From: [Pseudomonas] carboxydohydrogena | Lineage (GTDB): Bacteria > Pseudomonadota > Alphaproteobacteria > Rhizobiales > Xanthobacteraceae | DNA length: 64,000 nt | Reading direction: 5' to 3' | Assembly: GCF_029030725.1 (NCBI RefSeq) | Contig: NZ_CP113162.1 | Span: 434,001-498,000 of the forward strand | Shown here: one piece after another, positions 51,665-61,026 of the stretch | Layout: every line of letters starts with the position of its first letter | How positions within the stretch are numbered: the first letter of the stretch is position 1 | Notes under the pieces: generated by a model | Seen by the model: only the letters and a program-made list of their open reading frames with translations | Databases searched by the model: none | What the model was told of the DNA's origin: nothing | Translations under genes and position numbers: made by a program

Positions 51665-51699
51665 ACACGCTGAAGCGTATATTACACGTTAAAGCGTGT
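51665..51699 (+). promoter_or_regulatory. Tandem XRE-type operators upstream of the XRE gene
   Basis: ACACGCTGAAGCGTAT (51665-51680) and ACACGTTAAAGCGTGT (51684-51699) are again spaced 19 bp start to start, 35 bases before the XRE gene. The same pair geometry occurs at 48272-48306. Autoregulation is the natural reading. Confidence 0.75.
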
Positions 51700-51734
51700 G
51701 GCGCGTTGTTTGCCGGGATGGTTCATCCTGACAA

Positions 51735-51968
51735 ATGGCGAAGCGGGAAACTCCATCGAGCAAGCGCATACTGGCCCGCAATTTGCGGCGGCTCCGGCTT
51801 GAGCGAGGATGGTCACAGGACGACCTCGCTGCGGAGGCCGACGTGCGTCAGGCCCTCGTCAGCGCGATCGAGGTCGAAACCGCAAATCCGACCTTGGAGA
51901 CTTTGGACCGGGTGGCGACAGCTCTCGGGGTCGAACTCGCAAAGCTTCTCGAGAAGTCGGGACGTTGA
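51735..51968 (+). CDS. Small XRE-family transcriptional regulator
   Basis: A 77-residue protein that is almost only a helix-turn-helix domain: 'ARNLRRLRLERGWSQDDLAA', then 'VRQALVSAIEVETANPTLET' and 'LDRVATALGVELAKLLEKSG'. It resembles control proteins of restriction-modification systems in size. Tandem palindromes upstream of it and of the gene at 48337 define its likely regulon. A frameshifted relative of its last third is seen at 56197-56308. Confidence 0.85.
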   Translation: MAKRETPSSKRILARNLRRLRLERGWSQDDLAAEADVRQALVSAIEVETANPTLETLDRVATALGVELAKLLEKSGR

Positions 51969-52023
51969 AGTGCGTTGCAGAAGAGCGCCATCGAGCTAGA
52001 GATGTTGTGTCTTCAGCATCATT

Positions 52024-52959
52024 TTAGACTTTCGGTCCTTCCGTGACTGCGCCGAGTGTGTCGATTTCCGCAATTTTCTGGAATTCTATGAGATAGTCTT
52101 GTTGGTGGTTCGCCAGCCAGCGAGCGATCCGTTTGTTAGCGAGAAGTTTGGCGATATATCCTCGCGCGACGGTTAAATGTAAGTTCTCGATACCGTAGGT
52201 ATCCTCGACGGACTCTACTTGAGTTTGCAGTGCTGCCAGTTCCCGTTCCATACGGGCAATCTGTTGACCCGAAGGTGTAGGGGAACCGCCTCCTTTTCCC
52301 TTCTTAGTTACAGCAAGTTGGCTTTCTGATGTTGCTGCTCGTAGTGCTCGGGCGAACATCACGGTGAAATTGTTTTGACCGATCATTAGATCTGCGGCTT
52401 CAATCTGACGAACAGCAGACATCTGACGCAGAATGTCAAACACCTTCATTGAGCAAGGTGTATCTTTGAGCAGGTCCGCAGCCTCCGGGCTGATCCCTTC
52501 CAATAGCCGGAATCGTCTCAGGACCGACTCAACCTGAAGGTTAAGGGCGCTTGCGATGTCAGCGGACGATACGCCTCGCTCCATAGCGCGTGCGATCATT
52601 CGGTGCTCCTGAATCGGAGGTATGCGATTCACGCGCTTATTATAGGTATAGGTGTCGTCATCCGTAGCCAGTAGACATTCGGCTTCGACGATGCCCAGTT
52701 CTTTCAACGCCTCAACCCGTAGGTGGCCATCGAGAAGGAACCATGTTCCTGATTTCTGCGGAGCGGCCATTACAACAGGTGCTTCAACTAGGCCGATTGC
52801 TTTGATGGAGCTCAGAATCTGAGTGTACGTTCGGCTGGCTCTAACGCCATCTGGCAAGATTTTAAGCGGAACGATCGCTGACAACGGGATGTTTAAAAAG
52901 CTTCGATCAAAAGCCAAGCGAATATTGGGGTCTTGCCGAGCTTGCGGAGTATCAGTCAT
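52024..52959 (-). CDS. ParB/RepB-like protein (second of pair)
   Basis: A 311-residue protein with a ParB-like N-terminal domain ('FLNIPLSAIVPLKILPDGVR', then 'FLLDGHLRVEALKELG', where DGHLR replaces the usual GERR) and a helix-turn-helix ('SSADIASALNLQVESVLRRF'). The C-terminal part resembles the RepB C-terminal domain of repABC-type plasmids. ATG 52959 has AGGAGG upstream and overlaps the stop of the first ParB gene by eight bases. Base composition is clearly lower in GC than in the DNA to the left. It is the third gene of a recombinase-ParB-ParB operon. Confidence 0.75.
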   Translation of the reverse strand: MTDTPQARQDPNIRLAFDRSFLNIPLSAIVPLKILPDGVRASRTYTQILSSIKAIGLVEAPVVMAAPQKSGTWFLLDGHLRVEALKELGIVEAECLLATDDDTYTYNKRVNRIPPIQEHRMIARAMERGVSSADIASALNLQVESVLRRFRLLEGISPEAADLLKDTPCSMKVFDILRQMSAVRQIEAADLMIGQNNFTVMFARALRAATSESQLAVTKKGKGGGSPTPSGQQIARMERELAALQTQVESVEDTYGIENLHLTVARGYIAKLLANKRIARWLANHQQDYLIEFQKIAEIDTLGAVTEGPKV

Positions 52960-53854
52960 GATCGCCTCCTGATACGCGGGTAGCAAGCGGTCGAGGCATG
53001 GTTGCAAGACCCTCCGCTCGTAGTAAGTTTACAAAGCTGTCATCAGCAAGCAAATCCTTCAGCGCTTCAACTAGGAAGAGAAGTCGAGTCTGAGCAAAGT
53101 CCGACTTCTTCACCAGCAAGCGCTGCTTTTCAGCTTCGCGCTGATAGACCTGCATAAGGTCATTAGCTGTCATACGCCGGCTATTGGTTTTTCGCCCCAG
53201 GCGACCAATTGGCAACCCTTTTCCCTGGGTTCGTAGTCGCATGTCGAGCATCCGCCGAACGGCAGCAAGTTTCTTGCCCCTCAATTGGCCGGTCTCATAG
53301 GCATCAAGGAGCAGATTCTGGGCTTGCTCAGTCTCCGCCTTGGAGATTTCCATTGCCAGTGTAATCGGTATGAGGCCTGTCTCGACGGCTGCCACTAATC
53401 GTTCTTCGCCACGCTCCAGGAGAGAGGCAATCATATTGACCCAAGATGAGCCAACTCCGATTTTCTCGGCGATAGTGGTGTCACTATAGCCGCGCGATCG
53501 GAGCGCACTGATTTCCCGCATAAGGTCGATGGGGCGTGGTGTGCGCCGGGCGATATTTTCGACCAGACTCATCACTAGGCACTTGCTCTCACTGGCCTCG
53601 ATCACGACCGCTGGTATTTCGGTTTGCCCGAGCATCTGGAAGGCTTCCAACCGGCCTTCGCCGCAGACGAGATCATATCTTGGGCCGTCGACCCCATCGC
53701 GCCGGCTTACTGTGATCGGCCGCTTTAGCCCGATAGCTTCGATGTTGTTTACGATTTCGCGATGTTGGCGCTTGTTGCGCGCGCGCGGGTTCAGGACCGT
53801 GATCCGTGCGGTAGGGATCATCTCGATTCGGTTCGGATGAATTGCAGGCATCAT
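52952..53854 (-). CDS. ParB/Spo0J-like protein (first of pair)
   Basis: A 300-residue protein. The ParB N-terminal domain includes 'DLVCGEGRLEAFQMLG' (the GE.R motif) and 'VMSLVENIARRTPRPIDLMR' (box II), followed by a helix-turn-helix 'SDTTIAEKIGVGSSWVNMIA'. It overlaps the recombinase stop by four bases and the next start by eight, so the three genes are co-translated. No ParA gene is adjacent, so classical partition is unlikely. It may bind DNA to control or direct the recombinase; that is inference. Confidence 0.78.
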   Translation of the reverse strand: MMPAIHPNRIEMIPTARITVLNPRARNKRQHREIVNNIEAIGLKRPITVSRRDGVDGPRYDLVCGEGRLEAFQMLGQTEIPAVVIEASESKCLVMSLVENIARRTPRPIDLMREISALRSRGYSDTTIAEKIGVGSSWVNMIASLLERGEERLVAAVETGLIPITLAMEISKAETEQAQNLLLDAYETGQLRGKKLAAVRRMLDMRLRTQGKGLPIGRLGRKTNSRRMTANDLMQVYQREAEKQRLLVKKSDFAQTRLLFLVEALKDLLADDSFVNLLRAEGLATMPRPLATRVSGGDHD

Positions 53855-55488
53855 GCCACCTCCGAGAGTGTGATGGGCGTTGCTATGTCGTAGAGAATGG
53901 CGAGATCATCGAAGCGATAAGCATCGAGACGAAGGGCGTTATCTTCCGCCAGATGCAATTTGTCGGAAAGCATATCGATGCGCGGAAACAGGTAATAATC
54001 GAGCGGCGAGCGATTGTCCCTATTCATGCGGACGACGATTGTGATGTCGGATGCAAGTGATGTGTCGAAGCGCAGTTTCCAACGTAAAAGCCCAGTCGGT
54101 GTCTCTAAACATCGAGCTATCACCACGGATACGCTGAACTCGCTGTTGACGATCACTCGGTCGGTTTGAAGCTCCTGCAATGTGTCGCTGCCTGTGGCGC
54201 GTAATTTATCGAGTATCTCACCAAGAACGGTAGGATAAAGCTTACGGAGTTCGCGATTGATTTCGACATAGCGATAATCACGGTCCGGCGTAAATCCAAT
54301 GAGGCGATAGGCTCGAAGCAGACTACCGAAGCGGGTACTGTAGGCGCTGCTGGATGGTAGGGCGTCGCATTCATCGATGATAATTCCCGACAATAGCCCC
54401 TTTTGCTGATACAGATCTTGTAACGATTGCAGCATCTCTTCGTTGCTCAGGCGGAAAGAACGGGCATTGATGATGGCTCGGGCCGCCTCGAAGAGTTTAC
54501 GTTCGATGATCGCTTCGAACGCATTGGGAGCCTTGATCCACATATCGGGTTCGTTACGAACGCGTTTCTTCTTTAGTTTGAAGGATCGGCGATTCCACAC
54601 GTTATCGCCGGCATACTTCTCATTAATCAGAAGCTGATGGACCGTGCCCTTGGTCCAAGGGCGTCCAAGGTCAGTGGAGATGCCCCGTTCATTGAGGCTG
54701 GTTGCTATGTCGCTCTCGCTACGACCTTCATGTACGAAAGCGTGATAGATATTGCGGACTAGAACGACTTCTTCTGCTGGGCCGAGGGTTAAGATCACGC
54801 GGTCTGTTTGGATACTCTTATGTTCGCCGCGTTCAAGAATTCCTTTGACTTCGCCGTATTCGTCGATCAGGGCGCGTCGCAGGCCGAAACCCGCTTGGCC
54901 CCCCTGACGACATCCCTTTTCGATCAATCGCCCTTGGCCCGCGAACACCTTTGTCGAAAGTTCGCGGCTGAATTCACCGGCCATCGCGCGCTTGACGCTC
55001 TTAACAATAGTTGAAATCGGGCTACCGTCGTTCTCGAACTGCTCCGCGCAGTACTCGACGGCAATGCCCGCACGTCGGCAGATGTATTCATAATAGGCGC
55101 TCTCGTCAGCATCCTGAAATCGGCCCCAGCGGCTGACATCGTAGACGAGAATCAGCGTGAAATCGGAATTTCCGGATTGAACATCCTGGATAAGCTGCTT
55201 CAGCGCATCGCGTCCCTCGATCTTCAGGCCACTTTTCCCGGCATCAGCATAAGTTCGAACAATCCTGATCCCGCGATCTTTCGCATATTGCTTGATCGCG
55301 TCGGATTGGTTTTCAGTTGAGTATTTTTGATGATCTGTCGACATGCGGACGTACTCGGCCGCCTGAATAGGGCGTTCCGGGTGCCCCGACCAATCGTCGA
55401 ATGTTGTATTCGTCACTTCACGCGCTTTCCCATTTCCGACTGTGGCGCTTCGAGCCGACCTGTCGCCACAGCGTACTTTTGCGGCCAT
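53851..55488 (-). CDS. Large serine recombinase, operon with two ParB-like genes
   Basis: About 545 residues. The resolvase domain begins near residue 45 with 'AAEYVRMSTDHQKYSTENQS', which carries the catalytic Ser, and includes 'LILVYDVSRWGRFQD'. The recombinase domain includes 'GTVHQLLINEKYAGDNVWNR'. There is no cysteine zinc ribbon of the kind seen in the 33-kb recombinase; the C-terminal 150 residues are unusual and unassigned. The start is uncertain: ATG 55488 gives a 45-residue leader, and GTG 55416 is an alternative. The operon with two ParB-like proteins is recurrent in my memory of alphaproteobacterial genomes, but its function is not known to me. Confidence 0.8.
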   Translation of the reverse strand: MAAKVRCGDRSARSATVGNGKAREVTNTTFDDWSGHPERPIQAAEYVRMSTDHQKYSTENQSDAIKQYAKDRGIRIVRTYADAGKSGLKIEGRDALKQLIQDVQSGNSDFTLILVYDVSRWGRFQDADESAYYEYICRRAGIAVEYCAEQFENDGSPISTIVKSVKRAMAGEFSRELSTKVFAGQGRLIEKGCRQGGQAGFGLRRALIDEYGEVKGILERGEHKSIQTDRVILTLGPAEEVVLVRNIYHAFVHEGRSESDIATSLNERGISTDLGRPWTKGTVHQLLINEKYAGDNVWNRRSFKLKKKRVRNEPDMWIKAPNAFEAIIERKLFEAARAIINARSFRLSNEEMLQSLQDLYQQKGLLSGIIIDECDALPSSSAYSTRFGSLLRAYRLIGFTPDRDYRYVEINRELRKLYPTVLGEILDKLRATGSDTLQELQTDRVIVNSEFSVSVVIARCLETPTGLLRWKLRFDTSLASDITIVVRMNRDNRSPLDYYLFPRIDMLSDKLHLAEDNALRLDAYRFDDLAILYDIATPITLSEVA

Positions 55489-55527
55489 TCCGCACTGAAC
55501 CCAGTTTAATGGCGGAGGAAATGGAAG

Positions 55528-56178
55528 ATGTTGCTGAAAAAGGGCAGGAAGTTACCTCTATGGAAGGGTGTGCTCGTTGGGCGTGAACCTTATGCACGCA
55601 CCATCGCCGATTTGCTGCGCAAGGAGCATGGCGATAGCCATCGCGCGATTAAACAGCTCATGCGGCAAACCGATGCGAGCGAAAGAACTGTAAAGCACTG
55701 GCTTTCGGCGCAGCATGGCCCGGATACAGTGTATTTCTTGCGTCTCGTAGTTTCTTCGCCGATCATAAGAGCCTTCGTTCTTGGCTTGATCGAAAGCCCG
55801 GCAGCAAGCTCGCCTTTCGATCCCGTAGATCGCTTTTCGCTCGCCGCAAATAGGAAGGCCTATGTCGCTGGGGAAGCCGTTGGCAGGAGACCGGCAACAG
55901 GCGGGCAAAAAAATGACCCTGAACCTGTCCCTATAAATGTCCCCATCAATGTCCCTGATCCAATCGAACTCAGCGACCGGCAACGCTGGTTTCTGACCCG
56001 TGTCGCAGAAGGAGGCCGGTGCGGAGCCAAAGAGATTGTGGCGGAATGGGAGGTAAGTCTGAAAACTGCTCGGCGGGACATTGGCGCCCTTCAGAAGGCG
56101 CAACTTCTTGAGTATGTCGGATCACGTAGAAAAGGGAGATATCGGCGTAAACACACGGCGTGGCCATCATTATCGTGA
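55528..56178 (+). CDS. DNA-binding protein of unknown function
   Basis: A 216-residue protein divergent from the recombinase operon with only 39 bases between the starts. An N-terminal helical region ('YARTIADLLRKEHGDSHRAI', 'TDASERTVKHWLSAQHGPDT') looks like a helix-turn-helix. The C-terminal 70 residues look like a DeoR-type winged helix ('RWFLTRVAEGGRCGAKEIVA', then 'SLKTARRDIGALQKAQLLEY'). A GGAGG site lies nine bases upstream. It may control the recombinase-ParB operon. No family named. Confidence 0.6.
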   Translation: MLLKKGRKLPLWKGVLVGREPYARTIADLLRKEHGDSHRAIKQLMRQTDASERTVKHWLSAQHGPDTVYFLRLVVSSPIIRAFVLGLIESPAASSPFDPVDRFSLAANRKAYVAGEAVGRRPATGGQKNDPEPVPINVPINVPDPIELSDRQRWFLTRVAEGGRCGAKEIVAEWEVSLKTARRDIGALQKAQLLEYVGSRRKGRYRRKHTAWPSLS

Positions 56179-56196
56179 TAGCCGCCTAATCGACAA

Positions 56197-56308
56197 TGCC
56201 CGAGATCCGGGGTGCCGCTGCCGGTCTGGCCCTGGAAACCCTCGACCGGGTCGTGGCGAAGTTAGGGGCGACCCCGCAAAACTCTTCGACAAGGGCAGAC
56301 GTGAGTAG
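56197..56308 (+). pseudogene. Remnant of an XRE regulator gene
   Basis: The plus strand reads 'GLALETLDRVVAKLG' and then, after a one-base shift, 'GDPAKLFDKGRRE'. This matches the end of the XRE protein at 51735 ('NPTLETLDRVATALGVELAK', then 'LLEKSG'). The helix-turn-helix part is lost. It shows that a second, related regulator once stood here. Confidence 0.6.
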
Positions 56309-56372
56309 CCAGAACGAGAGCCGCGATCGATCTGAGGGCGAGCGGCATACGGACCTCATAACTTTGATTGGA

Positions 56373-56975
56373 TTAATCCGCTCGGTTCCGTCGTAGCGCG
56401 GCTGCCCTCTGCATGAAGTCAAGTGTTTGCCGGTTTGAGGTAGCAGGTGGATCACTTGCTGAGGTCTTAGTTGCTTGTGACTTCGTGGCCTCGGCTGCAA
56501 GATGTCTCGATCTCTTTGAAGGTTTCTGGCGAACGATAGCGGGTACGCGCTTTTCCTCTACGCGTGCGTGATAGTTAGCAGAGGTCGTTTGGTCGTTGTT
56601 GCGCGACTGTTGGCCAGTTCCCCGGCGGGTAGGTGCTGGCGCAGAAGATGTCGCTGCCTCCTGCTGCTTGCGCCACACAGTTGACGAAAGCGTGCCGACC
56701 GGGATCGGGCGGCCGCCGGGACCGTGGACGCCGGCAGCAAACAGTACCCGGGACATGTCGCCCCAGGTCAGGCCGCGCTCTTCAACAGCATCGAACCAAT
56801 TCAAATGGTCTGCGACCAGGCGTGCCAACTTCTTACGGCCGCCGCCGGGAAGCGTCATGTCTGCGGCAATAGCCTTCGCACCAGCCTCGATTTGCTTGTT
56901 CGTCAGCACCCAGACAACCCCTGTGACAACATGATTCACATAGGGACTCACCCTGGCTTCTGCAAATCTATGCAA
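56373..56975 (-). CDS. Plasmid-type hypothetical protein
   Basis: About 200 residues from the first ATG; a GTG near 56,911 would begin 'VLTNKQIEAGAKAIAADMTL' and fits the conserved part better. The first half is a compact helical domain ending 'LTWGDMSRVLFAAG' and 'PVGTLSSTVWRKQ', a layout common in small proteins of alphaproteobacterial mobile elements. The second half is a disordered, Ser/Thr/Arg-rich tail. Function unknown. The 180 bases between it and the cytochrome gene show no gene. Confidence 0.5.
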   Translation of the reverse strand: MHRFAEARVSPYVNHVVTGVVWVLTNKQIEAGAKAIAADMTLPGGGRKKLARLVADHLNWFDAVEERGLTWGDMSRVLFAAGVHGPGGRPIPVGTLSSTVWRKQQEAATSSAPAPTRRGTGQQSRNNDQTTSANYHARVEEKRVPAIVRQKPSKRSRHLAAEATKSQATKTSASDPPATSNRQTLDFMQRAAALRRNRAD

Positions 56976-57155
56976 AATATTGCATCAATCTTGAATGGAA
57001 ATGCAGAAGAAAGAAGAAGCTTGCATGGCTCACACCTGTGCATCCCTCCCCGATGCGTTGGGGTAAAAACTCATCGACGTTACGATAACTTATTGGTCGG
57101 TTGCGGGTTGGCGAACTGGCTATCAAGGATCATTAACGGGCCGCCTCTCACCATG

Positions 57156-57695
57156 CTAACGCCTGCTCACCGTCAGCATACGGGCCATGATTCTATCGCG
57201 ATAATAGAAAAAATGAATCAAAGCCGCGGCGACGTGCAGGCTTATCAATCCGAGAAGTATCCATTCAGCTGCTTGGTGCAGGCCATCAATCGACTTGATT
57301 ACCTGGGCGTTTCCCGATGCCAGCATGGGGAATGGAAACAAATAAAAGAACGACGCTGACCAGCCTCTGAAAGAAGCGAACAGCCAGCCCGTTATTGTAG
57401 TCAGCAGGACCATTACATAAAGCATCCAGTGAGTCAGTTCAGACGTGAGCCTTTGCCACGCGGGCAAGGAACTCTCCGGAACGACGGGATGCGTCAAGCG
57501 CCAGCTCAGGCGCACCGCGAATACGGCGAGAATGACCAGCCCAATTGAGATGTGAAAAGTCATTCCGACGCCCGGTTGCATGCCACCATGGATGTCCGGC
57601 ATAAGCCAGCCAAGCGGATACTGGATCACCAGCAACCCAACTGTCGTCCAATGCAAGATCTTGGCGGTTGTTCCATACTGCAGTGCGGGTGACAT
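57156..57695 (-). CDS. Cytochrome b561-family membrane protein
   Basis: A 179-residue protein with four transmembrane helices and histidines at the expected haem positions: His15 in 'KILHWTTVGLLV', His48 in 'MTFHISIGLV', and two in the last helix pair ('GLHQAAEWILLGLISLHVAA'). The family shuttles electrons between quinones and other carriers in the inner membrane. Start 'MSPALQYGTTAKILHW' is standard. It is downstream of the metal-efflux genes in the same direction, a common association, but no direct role in metal resistance is proven. Confidence 0.88.
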   Translation of the reverse strand: MSPALQYGTTAKILHWTTVGLLVIQYPLGWLMPDIHGGMQPGVGMTFHISIGLVILAVFAVRLSWRLTHPVVPESSLPAWQRLTSELTHWMLYVMVLLTTITGWLFASFRGWSASFFYLFPFPMLASGNAQVIKSIDGLHQAAEWILLGLISLHVAAALIHFFYYRDRIMARMLTVSRR

Positions 57696-57768
57696 TGTTA
57701 TCAGAACTCCATCTTGAATTCACGCGCTGTGGCCGGTTGCATTCTCTTGGCGGACTACCGGGGATTTT

Positions 57769-60700
57769 TCAGATGACTTGTTGGCGACGGCCAGCTTCCT
57801 GCGCCGATTGATCAAACCCGACTGGTGGAAGATTTTCTTGTCTGTGGCTATCCGCGGAACGCCGCTCCACCCAGCGATAGATCGTCGGAAGCAACAGCAG
57901 CGTCAAGACAGTCGAGGATATAATCCCTCCGATGACAACGGTGGCGAGGGGGCGCTGTACTTCCGCTCCTGCGCCCTGTGCGATTGCCATGGGCATGAAG
58001 CCGATACCAGCGACCATGGCGGTCGACAGCACCGGACGCAACCGATCCATTGCGGCTTGTCGTACAGCATCTGCGAACGGCAGGATTTTTCGCAGAGCAT
58101 TGATATGATCGACCAACACCAGGCCGTTCAGCATCGCAATGCCAGACAATGCTATGAACCCGATCGCCGCGGTGATCGAAAAGGGCATATTGTGCAACCA
58201 CAGAGCCAGCACACCGCCGGTGATCGCAAACGGAATGCCTGTATAGATGACGGCCGCCTGGCGTATGCTGCCGACCGCAAAATAGACCAATGCAAAGATC
58301 ATCAGCAGTGCGGCCGGCACGACGATCATCAGGCGGCTGCGTGCGGCTTCCAACTGACGAAACTGGCCGCCGAATTCGATGCGGTAGGATTCCGGTAGTT
58401 TGAGCCTGTCGGCAAGCCGCGCTCTCGCCGCGGTAACATAACCTTCGATATCGTTGGTGTTGAGATTGACCATCAACGCCGCGCGACGCTTGGCGTTGTC
58501 ATGCAGGATTGGCTCGACCGTGCGCATGTCGCGCAATGTCGCAACCCGATCGAGCGGTACCAGACCGGTCGTGCCCACACGCAGCGGCAGTGACAGGAGA
58601 GACCTGTTGTCGGCCCGAAGCGTTTCGGGCAGGCGAATGACGATAGAATGGCGGTGGTCGCCCTCGGCGATGAAGCCGACCTCATCACCGGCAATAGCCG
58701 ACGTAATGGCGCGGTTTACTTCCGCGGCACCGAGCCCCAAGCGGACGAGCGCGTCGTGATCGATGTTGACAACCCGGCTGCGCGTGCGGTCGGCGGTCTC
58801 AAATTGCACATTGGCGGTGCCGGGCAGGGTCTGCAGTTCCTCTCGTGCCTGCGCGGCAAGCTTCTCAAGCATATCGTAATCGTTCCCGAATATTTTCACC
58901 GAAAGATCAGCACGCGTACCTTCCAGCATTTCGTTGAAACGCATCTCAATGGGTTGTGCGAACAGAAAGGATTGTTCGGGGAAAACCGCCGTTATTGTTT
59001 TTTCAATGGCTGAGACCAGTTCGGCCTTGTTGCGGGGCATGCCGTCGCCTTGCGGCCATTGGTCCAGCGGCTTGTAGAAGATGTACAGGTCGTTCTCGTT
59101 GGGCGGCATCGGATCGGTCGCAACTGCGCTGGTGCCGATCCGCGAGAATGTGCGTGTGACCTGTGGGAAGCGTCGCAAAATTTCCCGCTCTGTTTCTTGC
59201 TCGATCACGAGACTCCGGTCGAGCGACATTCCGACTGGCTTGTAAACCATCGCCGTGATGGAGCCCTCATCGAGGCGCGGGGTGAACTGTGAGCCGAGCG
59301 TCAGGAAAACGGCAATCGATCCGCCCACCAAGCAGACTGCCAGGCAAACCGATGCTGCAGGGTGGCGGAGCGCAAAGTTCAGGAGGGGGACATAGCCGCG
59401 CGCGATAAAGCCAGAAAGGCCGCTGCTATGCCCGATATCGTGACTGGTGCGGGCCGCTGCGCCATTTTCGCCGCCAGAGTGTTGGCGAGCCTTCATGTTG
59501 GAACGCAACATCCAGGCGCACAGTGCCGGAACCAGAGTGAAGGTGACGAACAGGGCAGCGCCCAGCGCGAGCATCACAGCCTGTGCCATGGGGTGAAACA
59601 GCTTGCCTTCCACGCCGCCCAGGCTGAGCACCGGCACGTAGACAAGGGTGATGATGGCAACACCGAAAAAGACAGGGCGCGCCACGCCACTTGTCGCCTC
59701 AACAACAATCGTGCGGCGTTCGCGCGCTGTTAGCTCTCGCTTCTTTTCCGCACTGGCTTGACTCATCAGGCGCATGGCATTTTCAACAACCACGATCGCG
59801 CCATCGACGATGAGACCGAAATCGAGTGCTCCCAGGCTCATCAGATTGCCGGAAACGCCAAGCACGTTCATGCCCGTAATCATCATCAGAAATGCGAGCG
59901 GAATAACGAGAGCGACGATCATCGCCGCTCGCCAATTGCCGAGCACGACCAACAACACCACGGCAACCAGTAACGCGCCTTCGCCAAGGTTGCGTTCGAC
60001 CGTCGCGACGGTGCGATCCACCAATTCGGAGCGGTCATACTGAACGCGCAGGGCCATACCCTTCGGCAGCGCCGCGCGCAGATCCGGCAATCGTGCATCG
60101 ACGCGTTTGGCAACATCCCTGCTGTTTTGGCCCACGAGCATCATCACCGTGCCGAGAACGGTCTCTTTGCCGTTGGCGGTTGCTGCACCTTCACGCAAGG
60201 CATGACCGATTGTTACGGTAGCCAGGTCGCCAACTGTGAGGGGCCGGACGCTTCCAGCAAATTTGACAGGCAGCGCACGGATCATGTCCACGGTTGTGAC
60301 CCGTGCCTCAGTCCGCAAGGTGAAGCGCTGACCATTTGCGGTAATTGTTCCGCCGCCGGCATTCTCCACGTTGGCACCTACAGCCAGGGCAAGCTCGGTA
60401 GGCGTGACGCCCGCCGCCGTTAGTCGGCTAAGGTCGGGCTCAACGACAAACTGCCGTTCGAGGCCGCCGTTGGAGTTCACCTCTGCTACGCCCGGGGTCG
60501 CGCGGAGCATCGGCTTGACGATGTACTCCTGAGCCTCGTACAGCTCCATCAATTGCTGCTGTTCGTCTAGTCTAGCCGGAGGCTGTACCCATTCGAGCGT
60601 ATAATACCAGATCTCACCAAGTCCCGTGGTGATCGGCGCAAGCTGTGACGTGGATCCTGCAGGGAGCATGTCACGGACCGTCGCTAATCTTTCGGTGACA

Positions 60701-61026
60701 AGCTGGCGTGAACGAAGCTGATCGGTGCCATCTTCGTAAAGCAGGGTAACCTGTGACAACCCAGTCTTGGTCAGCGATCGCATGTCGCGAAGGCCCGGCT
60801 GGCCGGCCATTGCCCGCTCGATCGGCAAGGTTACGAGACGCTCGATTTCCTCCGGCGCAAATGCCGGCACAGTCGTGTTGATTTGCACCTGCACCCCGGT
60901 GATGTCGGGGATGGCGTCAACCTCAAGCTGCAGGAATGACCAAACTCCGAAGGCCGCGACCAGGAGAGCCATTGCGCCTATAGCAGCCGGGCGGCTGCTT
61001 ACCCAATGAAGCAGTTGGCGCATCAT
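57769..61026 (-). CDS. czcA: CzcA-type heavy-metal RND efflux pump
   Basis: A 1085-residue RND pump of full length with 12 predicted membrane helices. The proton-relay signature in helix 4 reads 'DFGLIVDGAIVVVEN', the DFG..DGA..VEN form of the Zn/Co/Cd and Co/Ni branch rather than the CusA (Cu/Ag) form. It would export divalent metal from periplasm or cytoplasm across the outer membrane, using proton entry, through the TolC-type protein encoded next door. ATG 61026 overlaps the czcC stop (ATGA). The usual membrane-fusion protein gene (czcB) is missing between the two. Confidence 0.9.
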   Translation of the reverse strand: MMRQLLHWVSSRPAAIGAMALLVAAFGVWSFLQLEVDAIPDITGVQVQINTTVPAFAPEEIERLVTLPIERAMAGQPGLRDMRSLTKTGLSQVTLLYEDGTDQLRSRQLVTERLATVRDMLPAGSTSQLAPITTGLGEIWYYTLEWVQPPARLDEQQQLMELYEAQEYIVKPMLRATPGVAEVNSNGGLERQFVVEPDLSRLTAAGVTPTELALAVGANVENAGGGTITANGQRFTLRTEARVTTVDMIRALPVKFAGSVRPLTVGDLATVTIGHALREGAATANGKETVLGTVMMLVGQNSRDVAKRVDARLPDLRAALPKGMALRVQYDRSELVDRTVATVERNLGEGALLVAVVLLVVLGNWRAAMIVALVIPLAFLMMITGMNVLGVSGNLMSLGALDFGLIVDGAIVVVENAMRLMSQASAEKKRELTARERRTIVVEATSGVARPVFFGVAIITLVYVPVLSLGGVEGKLFHPMAQAVMLALGAALFVTFTLVPALCAWMLRSNMKARQHSGGENGAAARTSHDIGHSSGLSGFIARGYVPLLNFALRHPAASVCLAVCLVGGSIAVFLTLGSQFTPRLDEGSITAMVYKPVGMSLDRSLVIEQETEREILRRFPQVTRTFSRIGTSAVATDPMPPNENDLYIFYKPLDQWPQGDGMPRNKAELVSAIEKTITAVFPEQSFLFAQPIEMRFNEMLEGTRADLSVKIFGNDYDMLEKLAAQAREELQTLPGTANVQFETADRTRSRVVNIDHDALVRLGLGAAEVNRAITSAIAGDEVGFIAEGDHRHSIVIRLPETLRADNRSLLSLPLRVGTTGLVPLDRVATLRDMRTVEPILHDNAKRRAALMVNLNTNDIEGYVTAARARLADRLKLPESYRIEFGGQFRQLEAARSRLMIVVPAALLMIFALVYFAVGSIRQAAVIYTGIPFAITGGVLALWLHNMPFSITAAIGFIALSGIAMLNGLVLVDHINALRKILPFADAVRQAAMDRLRPVLSTAMVAGIGFMPMAIAQGAGAEVQRPLATVVIGGIISSTVLTLLLLPTIYRWVERRSADSHRQENLPPVGFDQSAQEAGRRQQVI

